Assembly (NCBI GenBank): GCA_030144725.1
Contig: JASKMD010000020.1
Location: 558,001 to 622,000 of the forward strand
Length of the DNA: 64,000 nt
Direction of reading: 5' to 3'
DNA from: Haematococcus lacustris
Taxonomy: Eukaryota; Chlorophyta; Chlorophyceae; Chlamydomonadales; Haematococcaceae
Positions 1 to 12,180 of the stretch are shown piece after piece. The position numbers and the translations under genes were made by a program. The notes beneath the pieces were generated by a model. The model had not been told where the DNA came from. It searched no databases and worked only from the letters and a program-made list of their open reading frames with translations. Each line of letters begins with the position of its first letter. Positions within the stretch are counted from its first letter, which is position 1.

Positions 1-349
1 CATTGGCAACCCCTGACCAACCTGACCTATTGTGGGGCAAGGGTTAGGCAGTTAAACCCACTAACCTCCAATAAGCAGGGGACCTGAACTGGGGATGAAC
101 AGGAGGTCCTGACCCGTGATTAGCGGCACAATGATGTGTGCCGGGCACACTGTCGGTCATGTGATAGGGGGCCAACTCCAGCACACAGGGAAACGCAGGT
201 ACATATGGGCTGTGTGACCTGATATCCGGTTATACTGTCCGGGCCATGTCCTGATCCCCTGGTCCCAGCCCCCCCTTCTAAAGGTGGGGTGACTAACAAT
301 GGCATGAAATACATGCTCCAGGTACAGCTGTACCAGTGCCCAGAATATA
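1..349. other. No gene recognised
   Basis: I see no exon, repeat or RNA gene I can support here. Short open frames on both strands lack splice-bordered coding structure. Confidence 0.4.
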
Positions 350-770
350 TCACTGTGACACAGGCTGCTGGGCCAGGGCCTTGGGTGCTTGGTCCCGCAG
401 CTTCTTGTAGCTCTGGTGAAGGTACTCCCTGCCTAGGGCTGGTGCCCCTTGCTCGGCCTGACCACCTGCACTACTCCACTGGGCATTATGGGGCCTCCCC
501 TGCCCGCTGGAGGTTGAGAGCTGAGTTGCAGTCTCTGTCCACCCATCTGGGGTGGCCTGGTCCAGCTTGGGGCGCCACATGAGGCACTGCACTGGCGCCT
601 CAAACCGCTGGCTTCAGGCTGACCGCAGCAAGCGGTCCTCAACCTGACACGCTCGGGGTTTGCAGCCAGCAGGCCTGGTGGGCTTGCTGCGCTTCAGCAA
701 CTTCTTGCAGGGCTGGGCACGGTTCACATCTGAGCTGACCCGGCTGGTGTGGGACAGACACCTTGCCAGA
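350..770 (-). pseudogene. Fanzor copy A, C-terminal fragment
   Basis: Decayed remnant of a Fanzor (eukaryotic TnpB-like RNA-guided nuclease). Read on the minus strand, residues around 760-700 resemble the stretch after the RuvC-II glutamate (SRVSSDV, then CKKLLKRSKPTRPAGCK). A frame change then leads to the region before the zinc finger (LLRSAWSLKP), and 430-350 gives the C-terminal helix (REYLHQSYKKLRDQAPK), which matches GKEYQQRYKLVNDRLPK of copy H. The RuvC-II motif VDEFRTS is itself lost (SHTSRVSS remains), and RuvC-III is not readable in one frame. A detached 3' end of a related element sits directly upstream (771-1010), apparently inserted next to the degraded RuvC-II site. Not functional. 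Confidence 0.6.
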
Positions 771-1010
771 CCAACAACACTCATTCAACAAGGGACAACA
801 TGTCGGCCTGTGGGTAATCTCACTCCGCTACTAGTTGTAGCATCCTCGGTCGCACCCTTGACGACTGCAAACCCCACGTCCGGTGGCACGTTCCGGGGGC
901 AAACCCCCCGACCACTGGGCTCCTCATCAAAACTAACAGCTTTACGCTTACATGGCTACCAGCCCGTTGCACTAGCAAACACTAGTGAACTAGCTAGGAG
1001 CCCTAGAGTG
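771..1010 (-). mobile_element. Fanzor-family 3' end, 5'-truncated copy
   Basis: This matches, in reverse orientation, the non-coding stretch that follows the stop codon of Fanzor copy H (26335-26551) and copies J and K. It contains the conserved terminal hairpin region (around 771-815), the segment around 841-960 ending in the conserved TTTACGCTTA block, and the CTAG-rich distal part (960-1010). No Fanzor coding sequence is attached at its 5' side, so it is a 5'-truncated insertion or a remnant. Confidence 0.75.
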
Positions 1011-1903
1011 AGCCATGGCTCTAGGGCTCGGGTAGTGATGGAGCTCCACGAGGAAGCTTCATTATTGCTGCAGGTTTATTCATCGCTGCTGCTTTTGGCG
1101 ATACCTGCAAGCACATAGGGCCACGACATATGCTTAGTGTGCGGGGCAAAGGTGTGTTGGACAACAAGTGCGGGGCTGTGTGCTAGGCTGTGTGCGGGGC
1201 AACAAGTGCTAAGTGCGGGGCAACAAGTGCTAAGTGCGGGGCAACAAGTGCTAAGTGCGGGGCAACAAGTGCTAAGTGCGGGGCAACAAGTGCTAAGTGC
1301 GGGGCAACAAGTGCTAAGTGCGGGGCAACAAGTGCTAAGTGCGGGGCAACAAGTGCTAAGTGCGGGGCAACAAGTGCTAAGTGCGGGGCAACAAGTGCTA
1401 AGTGCGGGGCAACAAGTGCTAAGTGCGGGGCAACAAGTGCTAAGTGCGGGGCAACAAGTGCTAAGTGCGGGGCAACAAGTGCTAACTGCGGGGCTAGGGC
1501 AAGGGTCTCACCTTTCAGAGAGGCCTGGCCGTTTGCCATTCTACGGGGCCGTGTACCATTGTTTACGAATTGCGCGGTCACGAATTAGCGCGTCGATCTG
1601 CGAACACAAGCACAAGCAATTGTTGCGGGGCTGCTGCTATAGTGCGGGGCTGCTGCTATAGTGCGGGGCTGCTGCTATAGTGCGGGGCTGCTGCTATAGT
1701 GCGGGGCTGCTGCTATAGTGCGGGGCTTACCTTAACCCGCGGTGGCAGCTTGGGGCCCGAGCAGTAATCAGAGCAGGCCGCCACGCCTGCTCCAACTAAG
1801 ATGGCAATCTGTGGCAAACGGAGCCTTTTCATAGTGTCCGTTGTCACACTGTGCGCTGTCCTTTGACAGCCGTTGCATTTGCTGACGCGTCCTTAGCTGC
1901 TAG
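1011..1903. other. Gene-free stretch holding two minisatellites
   Basis: Apart from the 21-bp array (1197-1487) there is a second array at about 1628-1727, five units of a 19-bp sequence (TGCGGGGCTGCTGCTATAG). Both share the TGCGGGG core, which suggests a common origin. I see no exon here. Confidence 0.6.
1197..1487. repeat. 21-bp minisatellite, about 14 units
   Basis: Near-perfect head-to-tail array of a 21-bp unit (GCGGGGCAACAAGTGCTAAGT). Because 21 is a multiple of three, three frames stay open (a GQQVLSA heptad on plus, an ALVAPHL heptad on minus). That openness is a by-product of unit length, not evidence of a gene. Confidence 0.95.
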
Positions 1904-3250
1904 TTAGCTGCTGACAGTTGAGAACTGCAGGGGAGACCTCAGCGGAGTCATCAGCGGAGACAGCTTACAGTGCGGCGTAGCGGAGCGAGACCATGCATTG
2001 GCTAGAGTTGGGACCACCTTGCCAGGCAGCCTGTCTGTTGGCCTGGCGCTGCTGGGCCTCTCCATCACCTTGCGGTAGGCCTGCAGCACGGCGTTGGGCC
2101 CCCACCCACCCCGCATGCCGATGCCAACGTTGCTCAAGAACACCACCAGCTGCTTGCGTGTCCCCCACCACTGCTAAGACACATCAGCTGCCTCTTCCTT
2201 CAGCTGCATGGCACATAAGACACAAAATGCACATAGTGGTCACACGGGGGGCATTCTTCAGCCTCTGGCCCTGCCTCCCCCCCTCTGCCATTTGCACACC
2301 CACCTTCCCGCAAAGCGATCCAGGACCCTCTGTAGCGCCGCACAGCCTGAGCTTGTGTCCTGCCCGTTGGGGTGCAGGTACTTCTCCCACACTGCATTCC
2401 AGGTGGCCAGGGTGACGGCCACATGCTGCTACATAGCCACCAGGGAGGTGCCTGCTGGGCTGGCTGCTGCCAGGTGCTGCAGTTGGAGCTTGATGTTGTC
2501 ACTCCACCGCGCAGTACTGGGGCGGGCCTGGGTCAAGCCACTGTCATGCAGCTGGCTACTGGTCAGCTTGCACGAGCAGAAGCTGTTCAGTATGCCCTCC
2601 TCATCCCACACTCCCGAGGCTGCGCTTACTACCTGGATGGCGCCAGGGTCCAACCCCATACCCATCTGTGTGGCTCAGCTTGTCAGCCAGGACGCTTGTC
2701 AGCCAGGCCCTTGCCTATGTCAGCTGATGGGCGCTTGCTGCTGCTGCCAGAGGAGCCTGCTGCTGGGCTGCTGCTGCCAGAGGGGTCAGAGGGGTCTGCA
2801 GCTCCCTGGCATTTGGGGAAGGGTGCATGGGTGGTGCACACACACACACACACGGACCCCATCAGTGAGGATGTGCCTATCAAACACAACCCCCTTGCTA
2901 GCCAGCTTTACTTTCGTGAAGACTCTGTTCCAATGCATATAAACGACATCCTTGGCTACAAAGGCTGCATCAGTGGACTTGTCCAGGCCTAGCTCCCTGC
3001 GTAACCCATGCAGGGCCCGGCTATCTAAACTGATGAAATGGGCACTGGCCCAGTCATGGGGGTGAGGATCAAGGGTGGGAGGGAGGCTGGCGCCCTGGGA
3101 CCCTTGCCCCTGCCCTTGCCTCTGCCCTTGGGTAAGGGTGTGGGGTCCTGCCATCTCTCCAGGCACCTGTTTCATGTGGATGGCGCAAACATCCGGCGGT
3201 ACAGCGGACCGACACAGCCTAAGCTGAGGGGAACATCCAAACATGCCAGC
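1904..3250 (-). pseudogene. Fanzor copy B, degraded N-terminal and central part
   Basis: Minus-strand relic. Reading down from 3060: the pre-RuvC region (HFISLDSRALHGLRRELGL, then VKLASKGVVFDRHILTDGV), a low-complexity Ser/Gly linker (SKRPSADIGKGLADKR), the RuvC-I site (GLDPGAIQVVSAASG) near 2650, the helical linker (LHDSGLTQARPSTARWSDNI), and the stretch preceding RuvC-II (FLSNVGIGMRGGWGPNAVLQ, then RLPGKVV) near 2000-2140. The sequence then diverges, so the RuvC-II glutamate and RuvC-III are absent. Several frame changes are needed to follow the homology. A short CA run (2836-2853) lies inside. Copies E and G share the same subfamily features. Confidence 0.7.
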
Positions 3251-3299
3251 TGAAACGTCCACTACCGGACACCCCAGCCCCCTCAGCATCATAGCTGGG

Positions 3300-4169
3300 A
3301 GGCGGATAATGAAGCCCCGAGAAAAAGCCCTCTACAGCTTCCGTCTTGACGAGCGATCATCTGTGTCAAGCCGCCCTCGCTTTTCATGCTTAAGCTCAGC
3401 CACGCTCCTTTTGTTCTACTTTGGTGACTCAGACGTATCGTCATTAGGGTTCGCATGCGAACATGTTGCCTATTGTTTCACGGGCTCCATGCATCATCGC
3501 AAGTGTCGCTGTGCAGTGTAGCAGTTAACACCAAAGTCTGGGGCGGACTCGGCACAGCACACACTGAGCACGCCTTGTGATGCACAGCCGCCCTGTGGCA
3601 CGAGTTTGCTGAAGTACAGGATGGCCATACATAACCAGGACGACTACGACCCATTTGGGTGCCCTTCATAATCACTGTAGCATCTGGAAAGCAAAGCCAA
3701 GCGTTCCAGGCACCATTTCTAAGGTTACCCTGCATGGCCTAGTCCCCGTGTCTGCCCTGCCTGACGTTGGTGTCACAATCTACCTACGAGCACATGCACA
3801 TACCGCACAACTGGTGCCTCTAGCACTGCACAGTCATGCTTCCTACTCTGGCTCCTAGTCTGGCTCTGAATCAGTTGTCCTAATATGGCTATCACACATG
3901 TTGGTCATGTACACCCATGCAGGTAATGAGCACTGTTGACTGATCAAACACATGTTTCATTATGTGGCTGTATAGGGCCTTTCCCTTGGAATGGGCATCT
4001 ACCCCGTAACCTCCTGTCTCACCCAAATGGCCCAGGCCAAGTCATGGTGAGTGGTTGGGGCCAGCTTCATTCACTTCCTGCTACCACCCTCCCTTGTCTT
4101 CACTCGGCCCTCCTTTGCCTCCTCCTGCGTTTCCTCACGTTCCCCGTGCCAACACCCTCACCTGGCTGT
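3300..4169. other. Gene-free spacer downstream of the PH-domain gene
   Basis: Lies between Fanzor copy B and the stop codon of the minus-strand PH-domain gene, so it should include that gene's 3' UTR. I found no convincing exon or repeat. Confidence 0.4.
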
Positions 4170-7100
4170 TCAATCACTGTCCCAGTTTTCCTCCACAAAG
4201 GCAGCGTCTGCCGTCACGCCCGAGTCTGGCTGAGCAGCAAACATGTGGTTCTTGTGCATGCGCACCTGCCCAGACCCAGCCACTTGCCTCAGGTCTTGCA
4301 TCTCGTCGCTGTCTTCAAGCCTGCCCTGCACCTTGACCTGGTTGGGCCCCTTCCTTGGCTGTTGCAAGGCAGCTGGTGGGCTTGGCTGCACTGGTGGGTG
4401 ATGCTGCCGCTGTACACCCGCCCCTTCATCATCATCGCTGTCCCAGCTGCTGCGCATCAGGGGCTGGCCAGAAGCTGCTGCCGCCAACCTATCTAGCTGC
4501 TGTTCTACTCGACTGTGCACCGCCTGAGGCTGCTGTGGTGTCGGAGCCACGGGCCGAGTACGACTGACCGTGCTCCCCATGGCGGAATCCACATCAGCAT
4601 CACGATGTGCCATCTGCTGTGGCTGTGCTGTGCTAGGTTTGGAGATGAGGCCTGAGGTCTTGGCTGAGCCCGCTGTGCGAGGTGTGCTGCTGATTGACCT
4701 GCTAGAGGCGGCAGGAGTGCTGTGCGCCTCACCATCCGAAGAGTCTGCATCCCAGTCCTCCTCCACCCAATTCTCCTCAGACACACCCGCTTGGCTGTGT
4801 GACGGCTGGCTGGCTGGTGGCTGTTGCATTACCCTGGAGGTGGCTGCCCCACTGAGCCCTTGCGTGCTTGTGGAACTGGCCCCTGCACGGGGTCCAGCAC
4901 TGCGGATGCGAGCAGCACCAGCTGCCTCTGGGGACAGTAGGACCACCTGATCAGCAGCAGGAGGTTGTGGGCGTGGCAGGGATCGGCTGAGGCCTGCACC
5001 TGGGCGTGAAACTGTACTGGGCACAGGGGCAGGCTGTGGGGCAGGTGACAGCTCCAAGCGCTCCTCCTGGGCTGCGGAGGGCAGAAGTTTGTGCCGCTCT
5101 GCACTGAAGCGGGAGGAGGCAGCGCTGCCTGGCCGGGACCCATGGCCAACGCCATTGGTGTGGCTGGCTGGCTGATCCAGGGTCAGCACATCCTGGGCAG
5201 GAACAGGAGGAAGAGGGGGACGGCGGGCACCTGTGCCTCCAGCTGAGCTGCTGGCGGGACTGTGTGCTCGCTCCACCCTCACAGCAGCCTCGCTGGCGGC
5301 ATCCTCGGCCAGACCACAGCTGTTGGCACTGTTGACGCTACGCAGGGTGGGTGAGTACTCATCCTGCACCTTGGCTGTCAATGGTTTGAATCGAGGGCTG
5401 TCATATGCCGGAGACGGGCTGTTGGCTGTGACAGTTGCAGCAGCAGCCGCTGCTGTCAGGGCTGGTGCGTTTGGGGCAGGCGGTGGGTGCTGCAGGGGGA
5501 TGTTGAGGCGGGCGGCTCGATCACTGGATCGGCCCGGCTCTGCGGAGCGAGTGCGTACGGGGGAGTCATACCTCTCTGTGTTGCAAGGCAGCGCCTGTGA
5601 GTCTCGCTCGCTGCCTGCATGGAGCAGTAGGACAGCATGGCAGCATGCGTTCACGTAAAATGAGTCACTCTGCTGGGATCTTGGCTGGGCGGTGCATACT
5701 CATGGCATGCCTGGACACATGTGAATGGCTCAGCACCTGAGCTGTGGAAGGGCTGGACCTCCTGCTCTGGGTCGTCTTCGCTCGGCTGGGCTTTGGTCGG
5801 AGTAGACATCATCATGTTGCCCATACGGGGATTGGCCAGTAGAGATCTGCAGGCAGACAGCATTATGGTGACCCCAGCCACTGACAAGACTGATAACCAC
5901 ACACAATGAGCACTGCAAGCAGACCAAAACAAGCAGAGAGACAGCAAGCAGGCCATTTGCTGGCAGCAAGCTGCGCAGAGTGTGCCACAAATTCCAACCT
6001 GGGAGATGGTGGACGTTCAGGTAATTGCAAGCTCTGGCTCTTGGGAGGAGAGATTTGTCTCAGCAAGGGTGCTGCTTTCTGCACAGCCGGCTTTGCAGGT
6101 GCTGCTTTTACCACTGGAGACTCCCCTTCATCACTGTCAGCCTCAATTGTGAAGGCGGTGATGATCTGATTCTGCAAGCAGGAAGTATGATAGTACATGG
6201 AGGTTTAGGATGGCATTAAGAATACAGTGGTTGCTTGTGGGCTAGACATCCCAGTGTAGACAACATGACATGACAAGCGTAAAGCTCTAGTCACTCGATA
6301 TGGGAAAGCTATGATAACATCGCAAGAAGGCAAGCTGTCTGCATTACATCCAAGCAGATAAAGCCAGTGGCAACGAGTCCAGATCACAGATGGCATGCTA
6401 CAACAATAGGCTAAAGCAGATGGTGCACTGCAGGCATGGGCAACGCAGGAGGTTGCGGCATGCTCCCCCCACCACACACAAGCACGGTACTTGGTATTGC
6501 CCCCTGTAAGTCTACTGTACATGTCAAGTCTAGCGCATCGGCTGCACCTGATAGTGGACTGTGGCCTACAGCTGGAATTCACTTAGATGGCCACAGGAAC
6601 ACAGCCAGCCAGTCACTCCCACCTGCCCTAGCTGGCATTGGAGCACAACGGAGTCCCGGGTGCTGAACTAGCTGAGCAGCTGAGCCAAAGTGTTGTGGCG
6701 TTGTGGTGTGAAGTGGAACTGCACGCCATGTCTTGTGGCTCTCCCATCATTACATGCGTCCCACTGGCAGCAGTAATGCCCACAATCTGGATTATACAGG
6801 TAAACTCCCAGGACAACGCTTTGCTGCTTGCCAAAGCCTTGGCCACCCACCCTCTTGACAGGTTCTGGTGTGAAACTACTAGCAGACCGCTGCACTGCTG
6901 ACCCTTGTGCGGCACCTCGTTTAGACCTGTGCCACGCAAAGAAAACCATCTGTTGCTGCTTGTGTTCCAGTATGTGGCTGCTGCGGCAAGCATAAAGAAT
7001 GAGGCACTAGAACCCCAGTATGTCTTCCACTCACAGCACTCTTTCCATGGCGTGGAGCCATTTGTCTGCCTGACCTGGCGACTCCGCAGCCACTCGCAGG

Positions 7101-7541
7101 ACACGCTCAGGGAAGCGCATCTGCAGGCACCGAAATGTCCCATCGCCCTTCGACTCGCTTCCCCGTACGCGCATACCTTGCTCTCCTTCGTCAAATCTCA
7201 CCTCAAGCTTGATTTCGTCTATACGCTTCACCCATTGGCACTCGAGCAAGCTGAAAACCACGATGTTCGCTTCTTTCAGTTCCTTCGGGTCCTTCGCATA
7301 CGCCAAAGTTTCGTCGGTCAGCTCGAACCATCGTTTTTGGTACTTCTTGGCCTGTAGAATGGATGAAGTATCGTGTCAAGCAAGAGTATCACGACCAAGA
7401 CTGCACTGTTGTGTACCAATAGAGACTTGGATTGTGACTTCTTCTTGAGCCACCCCGAAAGAATCATTGACTCGGCGCCAAAGTATCTGGTCGCTGCTTG
7501 CCTGATTAGCTCGCGCAAACTCCCGTCGTCAGCGTTAGCAG
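4170..7541 (-). CDS. PH-domain protein with acidic Trp-containing C-terminus
   Basis: Six exons join with consistent phase: 7541-7417, 7351-7035, 6926-6806, 6171-5999, 5846-5737 and 5614-4170 (about 763 residues). A short 5' exon above 7541 is not identified; the first internal ATG precedes ILSGWLKKK. The N-terminus is a pleckstrin-homology domain: SGWLKKKSQ, then KKYQKRWFELTDETLAYAK, ending with the family's conserved Trp in ADKWLHAMERVL. PH domains bind phosphoinositides or protein partners. The remaining ~600 residues are Ser/Pro/Ala-rich and probably disordered, with acidic Trp clusters near the end (ENWVEEDWDADSSDGE, SSWDSDDDEG, and the last residues EENWDSD). These resemble the W-acidic peptides bound by kinesin light chains, which is only an inference. 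No specific orthologue recognised. It lies tail-side of PEX19 on the same strand with only ~450 bp between. Confidence 0.7.
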
Positions 7542-7990
7542 CTGAAGCAACACGACATGCAAGTCATGGTTAGACTTGCATAACACCATTCATGCGATCT
7601 ATCTCATGAAACCATCTCAGTGAAGGACTTTACTGATCAATCAGGTTACGGGAAAGACGTCGGCAGTTGTGTTCGTTCTAATACATACATCAGCACATAT
7701 TTCCCTACTACTAGGAGATGCGTTATCTGGAAATCGGTACATCACCGTGCAAAGAGCGGAAACAGCCTATGGCGGTAACGTGCTATCTGCAAGCGGGTAA
7801 GTACGACACCACACCCAACAAGCCTGCCCACATTCAAAAGAACAACAGCCTAATCGGGTGCCCATAGCAGAAGACACCAAACTGGCTGAAGCAACTCCTA
7901 GCGACCCAAGGGTGAGGCGGGCACGGCATGCATGTATGCATGTCCCCGCTGTCGTGCTTGATAGTGCTGATCACCTTGCCACCGACGCTG

Positions 7991-10900
7991 CTACATAATG
8001 CAGCACTCTTTCTGCAGCTCTGCTGGCAGGTTTTTCAAGAGCTCCTCAGGCAGCATGTCATCAGGTAGATCCAGGTTTGACAGGTCAATGTTGTCCAGGC
8101 CATGTGGCTCTCCTGCGGTCGTCTCACAGCATGGCATGGAACTGCTGATCCAGGCAGTATGTTTGCTGCCAAGGCCCCCACAGCCGCAATGCTACCCAAC
8201 CATTTGCCGTGTCACACTCACCAGTGTGTCTGCGTTCAAATGACAAACTTGATGTGAAGGTGGTGATGATGGTACTGCTGCTCATGACACAGCCATTACC
8301 TGGCACTTCGTCATCTGCACCAGGCTCAGTGGTTGATGCCTGGGTGCTGCTGCTGATCTCGTCCACGATGGCCTTCGGGGGGTCCCCATGCTGCTGCATC
8401 TGCATGTTGAGCACCATGCACACATGTGTGGCTCATGTGATGCATGGACTGCCATGCCAGCATGCTTTCCAGTAAGGGTGGCAGGAGGGCGCCCACAACA
8501 GCCAACACATCCGCACTGTGTATAGCACGAGCTCAGACAAGAGGTGAGGCTGATGCAGAACAGACGGTCGTACCCAAGGCTGGGCAGACCCCCACCTGTT
8601 GCACTAGCTCCAGCAAGCGCTTAAAGTCCTTTGGTGCAGTCTCGTAATGGCAGCACACTTGCTCAATGGCTTCCAACTGCAGCCTGTACCGCTGCAGCTC
8701 GTGGTCAGGCAGGCTGCCAGAGGCGGCCTGCTCAGCTAGCCACGGCGGGTACTTGTCGCGTATCTCCTGCACCGGGGCCAGGGCTCATGGCTCAAGCGAG
8801 CATGACCTGTAGCGTGTCTGTATCTGTGTTTGTGTCTGTACTGTATCTGTATCTGTATCTGTGTCTGTGTCTGTATCTGTATCTGTATCTGTGTCTGTAT
8901 CTGTATCTGTGTCTGTATCTGTGTCTGTATCTGTGTCTGTATCTGTGTCTGTATCTGTGTCTGTATCTGTGTCTGTGTCTGTATCTGTATCTGTATCTGT
9001 ATCTGTCTCTGTCTCTGTGTCTGTGTGTTTGCCGCAACGCTGACAGGCGGCTGTCATGTAGTGATGATGACAATGACAGGGGTCAGAGGGGGTGCTTGGG
9101 CACATCAGATGTTGCGAGTAGATGACACATGAGCCTGCCCAGTCCACAACCCTTGCCATGGCCTGCCCTTGCCACGAGTAGCCATGCAGGCAATGTGGTG
9201 CTGCATGCACCATGGTGCAGTGCTGGCAGTGGGTGGCGGTGAGCAGGCAGCTGAGCAAGGCAGGGTGTTGGGTGGGCTGGTGACCCTCACCTTCAGGGGC
9301 CCGTACAACACGTCCTTGCTCAGCAGGTTCTGCATGATGAAGTCAACCATGAAGCTGGACTCCTCTCCACCTAGAACCACAGGGCACACACGGCGGGCAG
9401 AAGCCTGGAGCTGAGCAGAGACTTGCCTAGTTTGGCTACTTCCTTGCACACGTTTGCCGAGGTTGCCTAGTTTGGCCACTTCCTTGCAAACACCGCCATA
9501 GTTTCTCTATCACTGCGGCAAGACAAACGATGTTCATATAGTCAAGTAGAGCTTTGAGCGTCCTTGATTAGGGACAGGCTGCTGTACCCTGATCTGCCAG
9601 GGCCTGTACATTGCTACCCATCCCTCCAAGCTTTCAAGAGGGGTAGCCTGGGGCCCAGCAGCACTGCCTGGGGCCTGCAGGGGCTCAGGGCTGGGCTCCC
9701 ATCCGCCCACTATTCATCCATCCATCTCCCTCATCTAACCCCCATTTACTCCCCATTCAACCCCAATTGACCCACATTATCACCCAGTTATCTCCCAGTT
9801 ATCCCCAGTTATCTCCCGTTTACCCGCCATTCATGCTCTCCTCCACCCATCATGTATCCCCACCCGCAAGAGCATCCCTGAAACCCTGCTTGCCAGGTCC
9901 AGTATTGAGGCACACATGTGCAACACACACACCCACACACAGTGCAGCCAGGCACTGTCCAGCAAAGTGGCATAAGCGTCGTTGGGGCACGGTTGCACGT
10001 AGCATTGGTCCACTTGCAGCATTGCAAGCAACAGCGTGCTGCACATCGCCAGATAGGATGAGCCCCCAGGTTCAGCAGAGCACCCCCCCACACACAAACA
10101 CGGTTAAATTGTGCACGGCTGGTGCATGGAGGTCAGCAGCAGCATACCTGCAGCGCCACCAAGCCCGCCCAGCAGCCCTCCGGCACCGCCAAGGCTTCCC
10201 AGCAGGTCTGCAAAAGGAAACCCAGCGCCTCCTGCTGCCGCTCCTGCTGCTCCAGCGCCGCGCCCTGCCCGGCGTCCCCCTGCCCCTCCTGCCCTGGCCC
10301 CTGATCCACTGGCCCCCGCGCCCGCGGCTGCTGTGCCCATCCTGCCCAGCTTCGCCTGCTCCTCCACAGTCTTCTTCGTTTGCTGCATCAGGCCACGCAG
10401 GGCCGAGGACTTGACTGCCTCAGCCTGCATGTCATCTTGTAAAGCCCCGCCTGCCTCTAGGCTGTCATGCCTTGGGGAGCTGCTGGAGGGGCCCTGGTCT
10501 GCCTGGGCCTGCTCGCTCAGCTGTTGGGCCAAAGCCTGCAGGTCCATGCCACCAGGGCCGGACATGTCCTGCAGCAGCAGGTCTGTCAGGCTCTGGAGCT
10601 GGCCCATATCCACGCTGTCATCTGCAGCTGGGCTGTCAGGTGAGTCATCGCCTGCGTGTATGTCGCCATAGGCAATGAGAGGTGGAGGTGAAGGCAAGGG
10701 TGAGGTGGGAGCAGGGGGGGAAAGGGGGAGGGGGAGGGGACGGGGACAGGCTGTTCACGAGCATTCCAGCTGGAAGTATATATACCCTTGACAGGCAAGC
10801 TCTTTCCAGGAGTATGGCAGCTGAGTGACCGCTTGATGTGCCTGTGGGTGTGCCTTTCCCGGGTTAGCACGTCCCCGATGCAAACGTTAGAAGCAGCAAT

Positions 10901-11565
10901 CACAAGCAAGTGTGAGCACAATTGTGAACTCAAGCAAGTTCTATCTCCAAGACCCCTCACCCAGCTTTGCCTCTTGCACCATCTTCAGCAGCTCATCTGC
11001 CAGCTGCTGGATGTTCGCCGGCAGTTTGACTGCTGTATCGCTCACTCGGGCACCTGGGCTAGACCCCACACCTTGCTGGCTGCAAGGTCTCTGTTCGCCT
11101 GCTCCCTGACTGCTGGTATCCTTCACCTCGGGTGCCACTGCCGCAGCAGTGCCCTTCCCCTTAGCTGTTCTGCTGGGCAGCTTGGGCCCAAGGCCAGCTC
11201 CTGACAGCCCACTGGGTTTATGTTTTGCTGGTGCACCTGTTTTGCCCGCTGGCTGGGTAACTGCTTTGGCTGCACTAGCAGCTGCCTCCTGCTGGGCAAA
11301 AGCTGCATCAGGCTTTGCGTGTGTCCCCTCTTGGCCTGATGGCAGGGACCTAAGAGCATGGGGCACACAGAGTGGTCAAGGCCGCTCAGCGTATGCTGTC
11401 CGTGCTGCGGCGGCTCACTGCTGCGGCGCCGAGACTGCGGGAGCGGCCTCAAAATCCGCAAGGGCCTCTGCATTTCACAAAGTCGTTACTGCTGTGTCAT
11501 GTGTCATGTTCGCAGGCCGATGCGTCGATGCACCGACCTTGCAGCAGGTCGTCAAGGTCCGACAT
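7991..11565 (-). CDS. PEX19: PEX19, peroxisomal membrane protein import receptor
   Basis: PEX19 is a cytosolic chaperone and shuttle that binds peroxisomal membrane proteins and docks on PEX3. Eight exons join without a phase error: 11565-11538, 11467-11419, 11349-10961, 10651-10148, 9370-9291, 8766-8596, 8399-8300 and 8112-7991, giving 480 residues. The start MSDLDDLLQ followed by EALADFE matches the family's N-terminal PEX3-binding helix. The C-terminal cargo-binding domain is clear: FIMQNLLSKDVLYGPLK, EIRDKYPPWLAE, then MQQHGDPPKAIVDEI. The last four residues, CCIM, form a CaaX farnesylation box as in animal and yeast PEX19. It is longer than the usual ~300 residues because exons 3 and 4 carry Ala/Gly-rich inserts. 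Intron 5 holds a TCTGTN microsatellite. Confidence 0.93.
8815..9030. repeat. TCTGTR hexanucleotide array in a PEX19 intron
   Basis: About 35 units of TCTGTA/TCTGTG, with a few TCTGTC, inside PEX19 intron 5 (8767-9290). The open frames across it (VSVSVS, TDTDTD, RYRYRH) are repeat translations. Confidence 0.95.
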
Positions 11566-12180
11566 CAGGGCGACACGGCAAAGCGGTGTACTGAAAGCCT
11601 TGCTTGCAGCACAACGGTAAAAAGGGTTGGCGCTGGGGGCGGCTCAACAAGTCCACGAGTGTAGGACTCCCTTGCCACTAGCTCATCAGGAATGCTACAG
11701 TGACTCCGCTTGGGGGCGGCATGGTTCTTCATGGAGCACGCCGCAGTGTTCACCGCTGGTTCCGGCGCCGGTACTGACTGCTTTGGTCAGGGGTAGTGCA
11801 GATCACTCACGAGCTGTAGCTTCTAAGACTGGCTCCTGTACCAGGCAACCTGCACTGCCCCTGACTATTGCCAGCCCACATGGCAAGATGTGATGGCAAG
11901 CTAGAGGTAGTGATGGCAAGCTGACTGGCTGCAGGAATGGGGTAAAGGGTGGATAGAGTGGTCGCTTTAGTGGTAGGGGTGATGGGTGAGAGCCCAGAGA
12001 CGGCGGCGGCCAAGGTCCATAGCATCAAGGGCTGCCATGCAAACTAGGCTCCAGAGGGAAGGAGGGAAGGTAGGGGTGGGGGGGGATGAGGCACCAGAGG
12101 GAGGATTGGTGAATTTGGGTGCCGAGGCTGAGAGGGAGCTATTTTCTAATGGTGAGAGGGGACGCAAGGGCAAGACCAGG
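11566..12180. promoter_or_regulatory. Upstream region of PEX19
   Basis: Contains the 5' UTR and presumably the promoter of minus-strand PEX19. No TATA box or other element stands out. The far end merges into Fanzor fragment C. Confidence 0.3.

Noticed and set aside
1197..1487. CRISPR-like regular repeat
   Set aside because: Head-to-tail 21-bp units with no unique spacers, in a eukaryotic genome.
4051..5658. Plus-strand frames overlapping the PH-domain gene
   Set aside because: Antisense shadows of the large last exon.
8785..9258. TDTDTD/RYRYRH/VSVSVS frames
   Set aside because: Hexamer microsatellite inside a PEX19 intron.
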